The position numbers and the translations under genes were made by a program. From Turritopsis dohrnii (lineage: Eukaryota > Cnidaria > Hydrozoa > Anthoathecata > Oceaniidae), in assembly GCA_027922465.2 (NCBI GenBank), contig BQMF02000267.1:186001-250000 (forward strand): a stretch of DNA of 64,000 bases. The letters run 5' to 3'. Below are positions 31,450 through 42,562 of the stretch, piece after piece. Every line of letters begins with the position of its first letter. Positions within the stretch are counted from its first letter, which is position 1. The notes beneath the pieces were generated by a model. The model was not told where the DNA came from. It saw only the letters and a list, made by a program, of their open reading frames with translations, and did not search any database.

Positions 31450-32640
31450 CAAATTTACAGGTTGTCAAGTCATGTATGTCATAAAAAATGACAAAAAATG
31501 ACAATTTTAAAGAATAAAATGGCAGAAAATGACACGTTTTGAATATTTGATGTATTTTTCTTAACAACATAGTATTGAAACGATTTTATGCGGAATAAAC
31601 AAAAGCAATGAATGATGGCATGGAGATAAAATAGCACTAATGTATATTTCCAAACACAATGAAACCAGGTAAGTCTGAAAAATCTGAAGGTGCACTACTT
31701 GATAAAGTTGTTATAATTCAGGTAGCAAGGAACAAAAAAAATCAAAATCAAAAATCAATTTCTACAAATTATCTGAATTCATGATTTCAGATTTTGTATT
31801 CAAAATTGTATTTTAGTGAAAATATTCCAAAGAAGGCAATGATAGCAACTAAACTGTTTCTGTACAAATTTACTATTTTAAACTCTTTTAATGAACTGAA
31901 AAGAAATGTTCCTGATAAAAAATATTTTCTGATAAAAAATGAAAACAAATAATAATTTTGGTGAAAGAAATGAAAATGACGAAATCATTGAAAAAATGGA
32001 AAAAATGATGCACTTGACTGGCTGAATTTATCCTATGAATGAACTGTGTATAATCTATGCATTCGAGTGCCAAGCCCACAAAGAAACACATTCAACGTTC
32101 AGATCTTTGTCAATTGCAAAAAAGAGCAAATAAATAAATGCCAAAGCTGAGTGTGAGTTTTCAAATTCTATATACATACATGAAAAAATTTAAAACAGAA
32201 TTTCTTGTAAAGAAAATGTACACCTTTTTTTATAACAAACATGCATATAAGAAACACGAGGCTTAAATTCTTAAGATTTCAAGAACCTTGTAAGAAACAA
32301 GACATGCTTTGAGGCAGGAATGTTCTTCCTGTGAAGCCCTATGAGATAAAAAGGCAAAATCTACTTCTTGTGCTGAACTCATTGACCACAAATAGGATCA
32401 TTTTGAGATGAGTAAAAGCCACTCAAAACAACTGGAGTTTGTGTTAAAATTTCATCTTAAAACTTTAAACTTTTGAAGTAAATCATCTGCTTTTTTTGCG
32501 ATACCCGATTGCGAACTTTATTTGTTTACCACGCTTATTCGCCATTTTGATTTGAACTAAAACTCTGTCGCTCGTTCCAGACCTATTTTCTATTGTTCTA
32601 ATGAGAGATTCCCACTGCTGACATCAGTACAGTGAACCCT
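31450..32640. other. AT-rich non-coding stretch
   Basis: Short AAAATGACA-type direct repeats occur near 31,482-31,535. No gene recognised. Confidence 0.5.
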
Positions 32641-32650
32641 GCAGCTTTAC

Positions 32651-33010
32651 TTATAACAGTTCATTATCTTTAACAGATGAAAAAATTGGCACAGATTCTC
32701 CAAAAGTTACAAGACCATATTCATTTTCAAGATAAATCAATTCAATTTGCTTGTAATCTAACATGGAAAACTTATCTTTATTATGTATCTTTATTCAATG
32801 ATTTGTAAAGGAGGTCACTTCATCTACAATTAAATCTATGTCAAATGAATTCCAACAGCCCACTGACTTAATCACAGTAAAAGCGATAGCATAGAGACTA
32901 CAACAAGCACATTGTTTACCAGCTTGTGCACCAAATTTTGCATGGGATTCATTAAAAGAGCCTTGGAAAACTTTTTCCAATTGAAAAGACATAACCAAGT
33001 CTCGCAACAC
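32651..33010 (-). pseudogene. C76-like / OTU-like cysteine peptidase relic
   Basis: The minus strand reads VFQGSFNESHAKFGAQAGKQ-CACCSLYAIAF, then GCWNSFDIDLIVDE. The QGxFxxxxxxF...GxQCxxxSLxA...W...DLDxILxEGDxLY arrangement is that of cysteine peptidases related to the herpesvirus tegument (C76) type, which also occur in eukaryotic transposons. A one-base shift after DE leads to GDLLYKSLNK, then stops, then a further coding-like piece (LDYKQIELIYLENEYGLVTF) ending at TAA 32,651. The gene is broken. The hAT-like element lies 30 bp upstream of its first recognised codon. Confidence 0.45.
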
Positions 33011-33039
33011 AGCACAGGAAAATATGTTAACTAAGAAGA

Positions 33040-36000
33040 CAGGGGCGGACGCAGAAATATTTTGTAGGTACAGCTCAACTTTTCGGATTTCAATAAGTAT
33101 TCCGGTTCCCGATTTTTATTCGGGACAACCCGATTTCCGGAAAATGCCGTCCGAAAATGTGCGATCATTTTAACAGACGAGTTCTGTCGCAGTTACTCAC
33201 GGTGAACACCCAGACTCCAAAATTACCTTTCACTAAGCATTGCAACCACAGAGCCATAAAGATAGAAGCCAAAATTTAAAACTTTATTCGATATTAGCAC
33301 AACAAAAGTAAATACAACATAATATAAAATGTCAACGTCTTTTATGTACAAAGTCATAAAACTAGAATTCTATATCCAATAAAACATGTTCCTTCTGTTG
33401 TACGAAAAACCTCCTAGCATGCTCACTTTCAAGAAAGTTCCAGTTCCAGACTTGATTAAATTAATTTGCTGTTTGTTGCTGCAGCAGTAGGCGCTGATAC
33501 TGTTAATGTTTCTAAAAAGACAGACAATGAACAATTAAGATATGTTACATTATAGTAAATTAGTATGATATATAGTAACCATTAACCATTCAATTAACTG
33601 ATTTTTCAATCTCTAAATAAAATACAGATCATGAAATCTTACTTAAATTCCATGGTTAAATTAACAGGGTACACCATGTGGAGGTAAGATATTGGATTTG
33701 GAATCCCAAAAGGAGAAATGCAAATGCAAGTAAATGCAAATCAATCATATCATTTTTGGATATAAAACAAAATCTAGTCAAAGTCTAGTCAATATTCAAA
33801 CTAGCAATCAGAAGTATTTCCATCTATTGTTGTACATTGTACAGTCCATACATACTAAAGCAAAACTGTAAACACAACAAAATTCTTCCTATTTCAAGCT
33901 ATAATGGAGATGACTATAAACAGGACAGCTGAAGCCATGCGACATGTTCACTGTACATTTCTCATGACGTTTATCAAAACTTATTAACTTTCCTACCAAA
34001 AAGCACACAATACAAACAGTTTATAACATTCATGCAGTTTCTCTTTTTTCTTATCACTTGATCTTCTGGGTATTTGTTGCCAATTTTCATTTCCTTTTAT
34101 CTTAACTGTTTTATGTCTTTTTATTGTAAATACAAACAATTATTGAGCTGTGTATAAGTAAGATATCAATCTGAATATTTTTTTAACCTGAAGATGCCAC
34201 ATAAAGCTTGTACTTGGGGAATAACACCACGAAGAATAAGCATTTAGCCTTTTCAACAGAAATGACCGTCCATATGTTTTTTAGGAAAAACACAGGATTT
34301 CTATAAAGAACCAGACTTTTACAAAGAAAACCAAGAACCAATGGAACATAGCGATTATGGGGAAAATGCTTGAGGTCTCCTCAAAACAAAACATGGATTG
34401 TGAGACTGAAGGGTAACTCCTTCAGGTTACAAGGCTACATTAACTGATCAAGCGTTGATTTAATTTTGCACTGATTTAAATGATGAATGTTGTGATTGAA
34501 TTTCAGTTTGCTTCCAAATTAACTAAAATAAACCTATCAGTTACATCTGAAACATCAGGGGATACACAGAAATGCAACAATGAAATAAAATTTTTACGAC
34601 TTTTTAGAAACGGTATTACTTAAGAATCCCCTAGACAATTTTATTAGACAATTTTATACTTGTAGGTATGGTTTTAATTTTATTGTAACATATACCTGAA
34701 GATGTTCGAGAGAACACGAGAGAAAGCTTCGTATAATTTTGTGAAATATTTTTAACTTTTGTTTCTGAAAAAATATATTAATCTCATATGGCTGCATACT
34801 TCAACAAAACACAATCAGGAAATGTTTCCTTTAAATATTTATCCTTGATCTTTAGCAAATGCTTTTAACAACAAATGGTTGTTAATGGCAAACATATAAT
34901 AAACAACAAATGGTGATCACTGAAAAATGCAGAGTTGAGCTGTGAAGTATTAATCATGTAAGAGCCCCTAACAAACTCACTGACGAATTATTTCCAAATA
35001 AAGCTACCAATACATATAGCGATACAAACAGTCATCACACCAAAATATCTCAAGATAATGTAATATAATTTTTAAAAATCAAAGTTAACGTAATGTAAGT
35101 AGCAAACTCTGTATTTTTTTATCACGACTAGTGTACCATGTTCAAACTACATAACAAGTTTATAAAGTAATCAAGACAACATTGACAACTCGGAGTAAAA
35201 TTCTAAAGTTCAGAGTTTAGCAAGGCAAAAGATAATAAAAAATCATGAAATTATGTTCTTTTTCCACAAATTTACAAATATATCAAGAGTAGAGATATGT
35301 GTGAACAAATTATATTGAATCTAAACTCACATTCATCTTTGTTTATTTGTTCTGCATTTAAATTAAACAAATTAATAATTAAAACAAAACAAACAAAACT
35401 GGTGAAGATTTAAAAAACAAAGTTTTAATAAAAGAGAAAACATAAACTTACTTTGCATCTATCACGATGTTTTCTTTCATCTTCTGCAAGGTATTTCTCA
35501 GCTCTAAAGTCCCTTCTCGTTTGGACAAATAAAAAAGTCTTGGAGAACAATGATTCTCTGTCGTGGTAAAATCAAGAAAGAGGTTCAACGCACGTGTATG
35601 GGCTTTGAGCTGTATTTGAGCTGTATTTGACCACTCTACCAACGACCGAAAGACCTAAAGGCTTACACTTTGGGCTAAAACCTATTATCGTTCTACGTAC
35701 TTTAGGCACGAGAGCTGTACTGTTCAAACAAACGGAAGAACGAAAGAATTACTGCTAAGCTGCGATTAGGGCTACGGGTGTCGAACTACCGTAGAATCGG
35801 GACTTGAGCTGTATCTTTGAGCTGTATCGATACAGCTCAAAACTGTTAGTTATAATTCGTATCATCATAGATCAGAAGGGGCTGTTTTTTGAGCTGTAAA
35901 GAAGAACGATCGGGCGGTGGGGTTTGCAGTTATAGCTTACCTAAAATTTCCGAGTCAAATGGGGCGCCAACAAATAATGCGCTAATCCATAAATAAATGT

Positions 36001-36165
36001 ATTAGACAGATTTTTGAGTGACGGCGTCGCGTCGCGTGATAAATGACGACGGAAAAAATCGACGAAAAGAATAGGAGAACGGCCGTAACTCATTTAGTAA
36101 CCATTCTCTTGAAGAAATTTTACTACAGCTTGAGCTGTATGAGCTGTACCCTGCGTCCGCCCCTG
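33040..36165. mobile_element. hAT-like DNA transposon, about 3.1 kb, non-autonomous
   Basis: Both ends carry CAGGGGCGGACGCAG in inverted orientation, followed by GTACAGCTC. The flanking 8-mers TAAGAAGA (33,032-33,039) and GAAGAAGG (36,166-36,173) agree at 6 of 8 positions, as expected for an old hAT duplication. The right 700 bp contain many GAGCTGTA / TACAGCTC words, typical of subterminal transposase-binding repeats. The only notable frame (35,642-35,448 minus) continues from TTTENHCSPRLFYLSKREGT to IVIDAK and stops at a possible splice donor. It is conserved in the copy at 62 kb but is not a recognised transposase. Confidence 0.8.
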
Positions 36166-36385
36166 GAAGAAGGTATAATTTTGGTACAACAAAGCTGTAC
36201 AAGCTATTATTTAGGTGCAAGACACTGCACAAGTACTTTAGAGTGTAAGTTAATTTGGTGCAAATCTGCACAAGTTATTAAGGTGCAAAAGCACAGATAC
36301 TAATCAAGTATGTTTATAATACTTTGGTGCGACAAAGCTGCACAAGCTATTATTGTGGTGCGGTCGAAGCTGTAATTGTGTTTCT
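36166..36385. repeat. Degenerate minisatellite (GGTGCRACAAAGCTGCACAA)
   Basis: About four diverged units of 40-65 bp share the words GGTRCAACAAAGCTGTACAA and GCTATTATT (36,182; 36,212; 36,257; 36,328). It is adjacent to the right end of the hAT-like element but outside its terminal repeat. It could be a remnant of another element's subterminal repeats. Confidence 0.6.
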
Positions 36386-37785
36386 TTTTTCTTCTTCTTT
36401 ATTTTTTTGTTTTTGGAGGAAGGAAGAACTGGACAATATGGATGAAAACAACAGCAACAAAAAATCTTCCAAAAACAGACCAATGTTTTAAATTAGACAA
36501 AAAATAACTTACTATCCAGCACACAATTATAGTGCTCACTCAAACCAACATGCATAATGATATAGCACGCTACAAAGTGATTTGGTGATGAAAGTTCTGC
36601 ATAAACAATATTTCGAAGACAATAGTTATTTTGCTATTTTCTCTTTACCATAAGAAACATTGAGTATATTAACGACTCTTGTCACTGAGAAAACATATTT
36701 GACATAAAACAACATCGAGAAATTAGAAGTATATTTATAGAATTTTAAGTCTCTCTGATTAAAAATTAGGTCTGGAAAATAGATGATGTTGTCACTTAGG
36801 CTGTGATGGCAATGCATATGAGCGTTGGCCTAAAGCAACAAAACTCCGATTTTAAACACGATCTCCACTTACGTTACAATCGTGAATTAGGGCAGGTATT
36901 ACAAATCAGGGCAAAGTTTATTACAAATTTGGACAGGTATTACAAATTGGGGGACAACAACGTAAGCTTATAAGCAAAAATCAAGGAGAAAAATAAACTG
37001 TTGGTTCGCTTTTTCGTCACTATTTTCTCTTCTTGTCTATGTTTTGAATTTATGTGTATGTCGATCTAACAAAGAAACTGATATAAAAAGACCGTAATTG
37101 TGCAGTGGTTAGTCGATAGATCGTTGCGACTAGAACTACGCTAATAATCTACAACAGCAACATATTTTTATTCGTACATATCTTTACAGGGAAAAAACGT
37201 GGGAAAAGATGAGTGACACATTAATTTAACTAGAAAAACATCTTGAAAATTTTGGCTAATAAATATTACCCACATAACCAAGCTAACGAAACTCTATTGC
37301 GAGAAAGTATTTGATCGTAATAGCGAGGTTTTGCGTCACCAAATGTTAGAGAATTTCAAGATAGGAAATGTTTTCTTCATGAACTATGATAAATAGAATT
37401 AAGGGTTACAGAATACGGATGTCAATCAATCATGATAGGAAGCCATCAATAGGATAACAAGGAATGGATCTAGGAATGGACAGATATCTGTGGAGGCTTT
37501 TCCAGCAATGGAAATAGAAGATAAATTGACTGAATATAACAAGATATGACTTCGTTCAGCGGTGGATCTAGAGAGTAATTGCAACTTGTGGAGAGGCGCA
37601 TTAATATAATTTGTGAATTCAATTTATGGGATTATTTGAACGTTTTTCTTTAATATTTTAGTTGCTAACACTCTCGTACGCAAATTGCGCTACCCTCTAG
37701 ATCCAACACTGTATTTATTATCGGTGTTTTGGTAGTTATGCGACATGTTATTTCCGTCAAAAACCCGCAGATCATTATTATTTTT

Positions 37786-37825
<40 letters not shown>

Positions 37826-37965
37826 AATTTGCAAGTATATTTGAGTTTCTCGTTGTTATACTCAAAAATATCGTTAAATTCCTCATAAGTTTTATCTGAT
37901 GATTTCATGATACAGAACTATAGTTTTCACTAACACTTTCAAAACCAGTAGAACAGCTAAGACTC
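36386..37965. other. Mostly non-coding; decayed Ginger-type repeat and a poly(T) tract
   Basis: At about 36,883-36,955 short words GGCAGGTATTACAAATC / AGTTTATTACAAATTTGGAC resemble, in diverged form, the TTTTGTAATAA modules of the Ginger-like ends. A T-run of about 30 bases lies at about 37,792-37,823. No gene seen. Confidence 0.45.
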
Positions 37966-39159
37966 TTAGCTATTCTTTTTCTTCTCCTCAAAGTGTATTT
38001 CTAGTATTCCCGAGATATGATTTAACCAGTCGTCTGGAAAAGAACCACCAGACATTTTAAAGAAGTATCCCTGACTATAACTCCTTCCTGAAAAAAATGG
38101 AAATAAAATAAAAAACTAAAATTTAGCACAAATCCAAAAACAACAAGATGCCCTACCGGGCAGAAGGATTTCTGCAAGCTTTGCTGCTGAAAATGCCACA
38201 AAAATGCAACACTAGCACACTAGTCCTGCAAAACTAAGACAGTCACATCATTCAGCTCGAGAAGCATCAGCATTAAATAAACAAAAATATTGATGCGACT
38301 GACAATGTTCGTCAAGAAAGTCAGCCTACCATAACATAAAAAAGGGGCTTTTCTTTATGCTATCGCAGAGATCATTTATGAAGATCTATTTTTTTGTACG
38401 AATAAGCTGAATGATTGTTACTGGATATTTGCCACCCACGTACTCCAAAAAAGTGCATTGACACAATACGAAACTTTAATTTAACCACATTAAATATAAC
38501 GAATCCTATAAAAAGATTGTGTATACTGGCGGTAACCAACATATCGTTTGGGCAGCACAAACTAATATATAAAGTTTCTATATTGATCTTCTCAGAATGA
38601 AAAATATAAATATCACAATAATAATTACTTACAAATTAAAGCTCATATCTAATCTAAAAGTTAAAAAAATACAACATACGTAGGGAGAAAAGAGATAAGC
38701 TGATATAGCCAGAATACATCCAAAAATTGCTACTAAATATAGTATAAATAGCTGTATAAAGTGCATATGTTGGTGATGTTGGGGAGGAGCTGAAAGGAAG
38801 CTAAGCTGAGCTTTAAAAATCCAAAAGCTTCTAAAAATTGACTTCAAACATGCATACACATACAAAATACACGAAGGTCTTTCATATTTAAAAAGGCTTG
38901 GAGCAAAAATAAAACAAGAAATACCTTTTCTTCTTCCACACACCATGTATATATTGGCACTGTTTTCATATTTTAAACTTCAAAAAAACTTCTTTCAAAA
39001 AACAGAATAACCACACTGTAATTTAATTTTGTGAACATGATAAGTTCCCAACAGTAATGCAATTCTTTATATAAAATTATAAGCTGTATTAACTTCTTTT
39101 AAAGCCATATTTCCATCAAAGAAACTTTTAGCAAACTACACACGTTCTTTCGCTGCCAT
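37966..39159 (-). CDS. Small single-pass membrane protein, four candidate exons
   Basis: Exon 1 (39,159-39,140) encodes MAAKERV. Exon 2 (38,959-38,925) joins in phase 2 and gives ANIYMVCGRRK. Exon 3 (38,789-38,680) joins in phase 1 and gives APPQHHQHMHFIQLFILYLV then AIFGCILAISAYLFSPY, a clear membrane helix, ending at a GTATGT donor in phase 0. Exon 4 (38,087-37,966), preceded by TTTTTTCAG, encodes RSYSQGYFFKMSGGSFPDDW then LNHISGILEIHFEEKKKNS and a TAA. Exon 4 reads well only when one base is carried over, which does not fit exon 3, so a small exon may be missing in between. I do not recognise the family. The exon 1-3 model rests on phase agreement and splice consensus. Confidence 0.5.
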
Positions 39160-39640
39160 TTTTAAAACGTTTTGTGGACGATCACATGGCATGGCAAAAA
39201 TCAGCCAATAAACTATCGCTATTTAAGTGGAGGTGGCTAAATTAGCACCCTTTCGTAGAAATCGGGCATTATGCACCAATGACAATTAAGACGGCTTTTT
39301 TATGAACCAATGAAATTTAAGAAACAAAAATGCGTAGGTTTGGACAGTAAGATGAAAAAACAGAAAAACACGGACGATCGTAAAGTATTTCTTGCTTACG
39401 CAGAAATCCAAAAATATAATGAATATAAAAAAAAACAAAAACAGATCAATTAGTTTATGGTTTATGTCTTCTGTCTTCTTATGTTATTTAAAGAATCTAC
39501 CTTGGGATTTTGTAAATAGCCGACATTTCGCAATGGAAGTTGGTTTATTTTTCTATGGGAATTTTAATTGAGTATGCTATTCGGTAACATGAGAGACAAA
39601 AACTGATCGTTCTCAGTTAGTTCCTGTTTACAAAATAAAA
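39160..39640. other. Intergenic region between divergent gene models
   Basis: AT-rich region between the start of the minus-strand membrane-protein model and the plus-strand orphan gene. It probably contains both promoters. No repeat recognised. Confidence 0.4.
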
Positions 39641-39644
39641 AGCC

Positions 39645-39652
39645 TATATATG
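39645..39652 (+). promoter_or_regulatory. TATA box of the orphan gene
   Basis: TATATATG, about 30 bp before the presumed transcription start near 39,675, followed by a short untranslated exon that ends CTACAAG/GTAAAA at 39,739. Confidence 0.45.
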
Positions 39653-39674
39653 GGAGAATCTCTCCTTACTGAAC

Positions 39675-42168
39675 ATACCGTTGTTTAGTTCGTGAAGACT
39701 CTTGAAAATTTCTGGTCAAAAATCAAGTATTTCTACAAGGTAAAAATTTATTTCTGGATTTTAATCAACAGATGTGCAGTTTAATGAATCTCTCGATACA
39801 GAGTTAACACCCCTTTGCCTGACAATTTTAAATACTTCTCTTATGTTCGTCAGTTAAGGAGTCAATGGTTAATTTTTATGTCCAAAATGTGTTAATGACA
39901 TAAAAGAATTTCAATCTGTCAAAAGGCTATTAAAAATTAGTCGGATAACACAACGGGAACTTTATAAAGCTATTTGACTGGAGAATAATATTAGCTCCAA
40001 ACTTCAATATATATTCTAATATAATTTATCTCATTCTTTTTTCTTTCTTATCAATAGCAATGGCTGCAAGATGGACCATCATCACATTTCAGGCATTGTG
40101 GTATCATCAAATATGTTTTGCCGCGTCCCCAATAACTGTTGCAACACAGAGATGTCAAAGACATGAAGGATCGCCTTTTAGTGCACCCATGGTGCAGGCA
40201 ATGCATCTCTACAAACAGGTTTTGAAACATCATTTTGGAGGAAAGCCAATACAGAGCAGTCACGTGATGCCTTTTGCTTCCGACAGAGGAATTAGGCATT
40301 ACTTATTTGCTCATTTTCCGAAGGCATGGCCGGAATACTCAAAAGAAATCCCTGCATATGTTCGAAAAGCCACGGACCTTATCAACGATTTACACGGGCT
40401 TGATCAGGAATATTTTGGGTTTCGACTTTTGAAAGGGCTCCGAAAGGTGATTTGTTTTTTAAATGATAATGATAATTAACCGTTCCCATTAATCAGTTAT
40501 ATCCTGGATATGCTACCTCTGCCAAAATACAATGGAAAAGTTATTTGCTTCGGGATTGCTTTAAGGACTGCTCTAAACACCTGCGGGAATATATGTTTTG
40601 GTTGTGAAACTTTTTTTATTATTACGTTGAGGCTTGTGGCAAGCTAAACTATGGGAACAGTAAATTACAATTTTCCATTTTTGGTTTCTTTTTAATACGA
40701 TGCTTCTTTTTTCGATATGAAAAATATCAATTTCTACAGATCATTCAAAATAAATTTGTTTAAACACCGTGCTAATGCCTTGTTATGGAGCTCTCATCAC
40801 TTCTATATATTCTATTGATTTAGTTCTTATATATTTCATTGACTTAGCCATAACACGTTGTTTAAAGAAATATTCGCAAAATATCTACTTGATATTGTTA
40901 AAAGCCGCTCCGTAAGAAAAAATAAAATAATAGACCTTTCCCGAATTGCCGTTTAAACACCGTGTTATAGCCTAGCCACTAAGTTTCGCCTCTTTTTCAA
41001 ACTCTTCTTCACTTCTAATTATCCCGCTGGGGAACTGAAAGAACGAGTAACTATTACTTACTGAAAACATTATGAAATTAGAAAAACAATAAAAAACATA
41101 GAAACGAGGCTAAACTTGATAACTATGCTTTAACTCGGCATTTAAACAGAAATTCGGGAAAGGTGTATTGCTTTTGAACAGTATTTTAGGGGGTGTTTAT
41201 ATGGAGGTGAGCTGGCCCGGTTAGCCGGGCTGGCTTACTTAGCCGAGACAATTTCATCTCGCCTTTATATGGAAGCGGGCTGGCTCACCTTTGTATTTTT
41301 TTGTTTATCAAATAGTATACGCGTGCTATGAAATTAGCCCGCTCAGCCGGGCTGGCCCGGTTGTGGATGTTTATATGGAAAATTTTCATCCCACTGAAAC
41401 GAGATCTTGGCAAATTGAACCGAACCGAGGTGGGCTGGCTCGGTTTTCATATAAACACATTCGAATAAAAACATATATTTCTTAATGTAAGTGAGATCTC
41501 GGCTAAGCGAGCCAGCCCGTTTAACCGGGCCAGCTCGGTTCCATAAACACCCCCTTACTTTCTTTATGCTGAAATGATGATACGTAATTTCCAGCGAATT
41601 GATATATTTTTATATTTTTCAACCTTGCTGAAAGCGTTAACCTTCAGGCCTCAAGGGCCTCTGGTCTTTATTTCGAATTCCGCTAAAAAAAAGCAAGTAG
41701 CTACATTCTGTAATTATCAAGCAAATCTTCGACACCTGTGTTATTTCATGAACATGCAAAATTTCGAATACTTACTGCTCTTGACTTACGTAGTGTATCT
41801 ACACACAAAGACCATGGCTTTTAGTTGTGCTTCGAGTTCCAGTAGCATAGAATTCCTTTCAGCAATGATATCTTTGAACAGTTTATGATTTTCAATTTTG
41901 GATGCATTAAACTGTTCACAGCATATAGAGAAAGCAATTCATTACTAAACCTATTTTGCTGTCTCCTTATCTGTCTTATTTTCACTTGTTTTTAGAGATT
42001 TGTGGAATTTTCAACCTTCACCAAGTTACCAAGATTTTCTTATTTCCAAATCTCGTTTAGACATATCGAACCATACGATAATCTCTGAGCCTCCACAGTG
42101 AGCCTTCCTATGCTTGGGTTTTATATTATAGAATTTTTCTTTTATATATATATATATAGTTATCACAT

Positions 42169-42211
<43 letters not shown>

Positions 42212-42527
42212 TTATTATGCAATAAGTGCTGGCTGCTACGGTTTCAATGAGCTGTTTATTTCAACACAGCCAACGTTTTATCTCTAACGATGTCTTTCAG
42301 AGTTGAAGGAGACCTTCCGCTGATATACAACTACAGCCTATGCCTTTTCTCTATTTAATCTATCAACGACCATTTAACAAAACCAAAATCTACAACTCTT
42401 ATTGAAACCTAGATCTCCATGCTTCTTGTATCATTTTTGTTCTAAACAACTTTTTATTATTATTGTTGTTATTATTATGTTATTATAGGGATAAGAACCA
42501 TTTGTATAATGGAACCCGAATAAATGT

Positions 42528-42562
<35 letters not shown>

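Noticed and set aside
37665..37908. Two minus-strand frames with poly-lysine
   Set aside because: Translation of a poly(T)/poly(A) tract.
41291..41485. 64-codon plus-strand frame
   Set aside because: Lies inside the Harbinger-type MITE.
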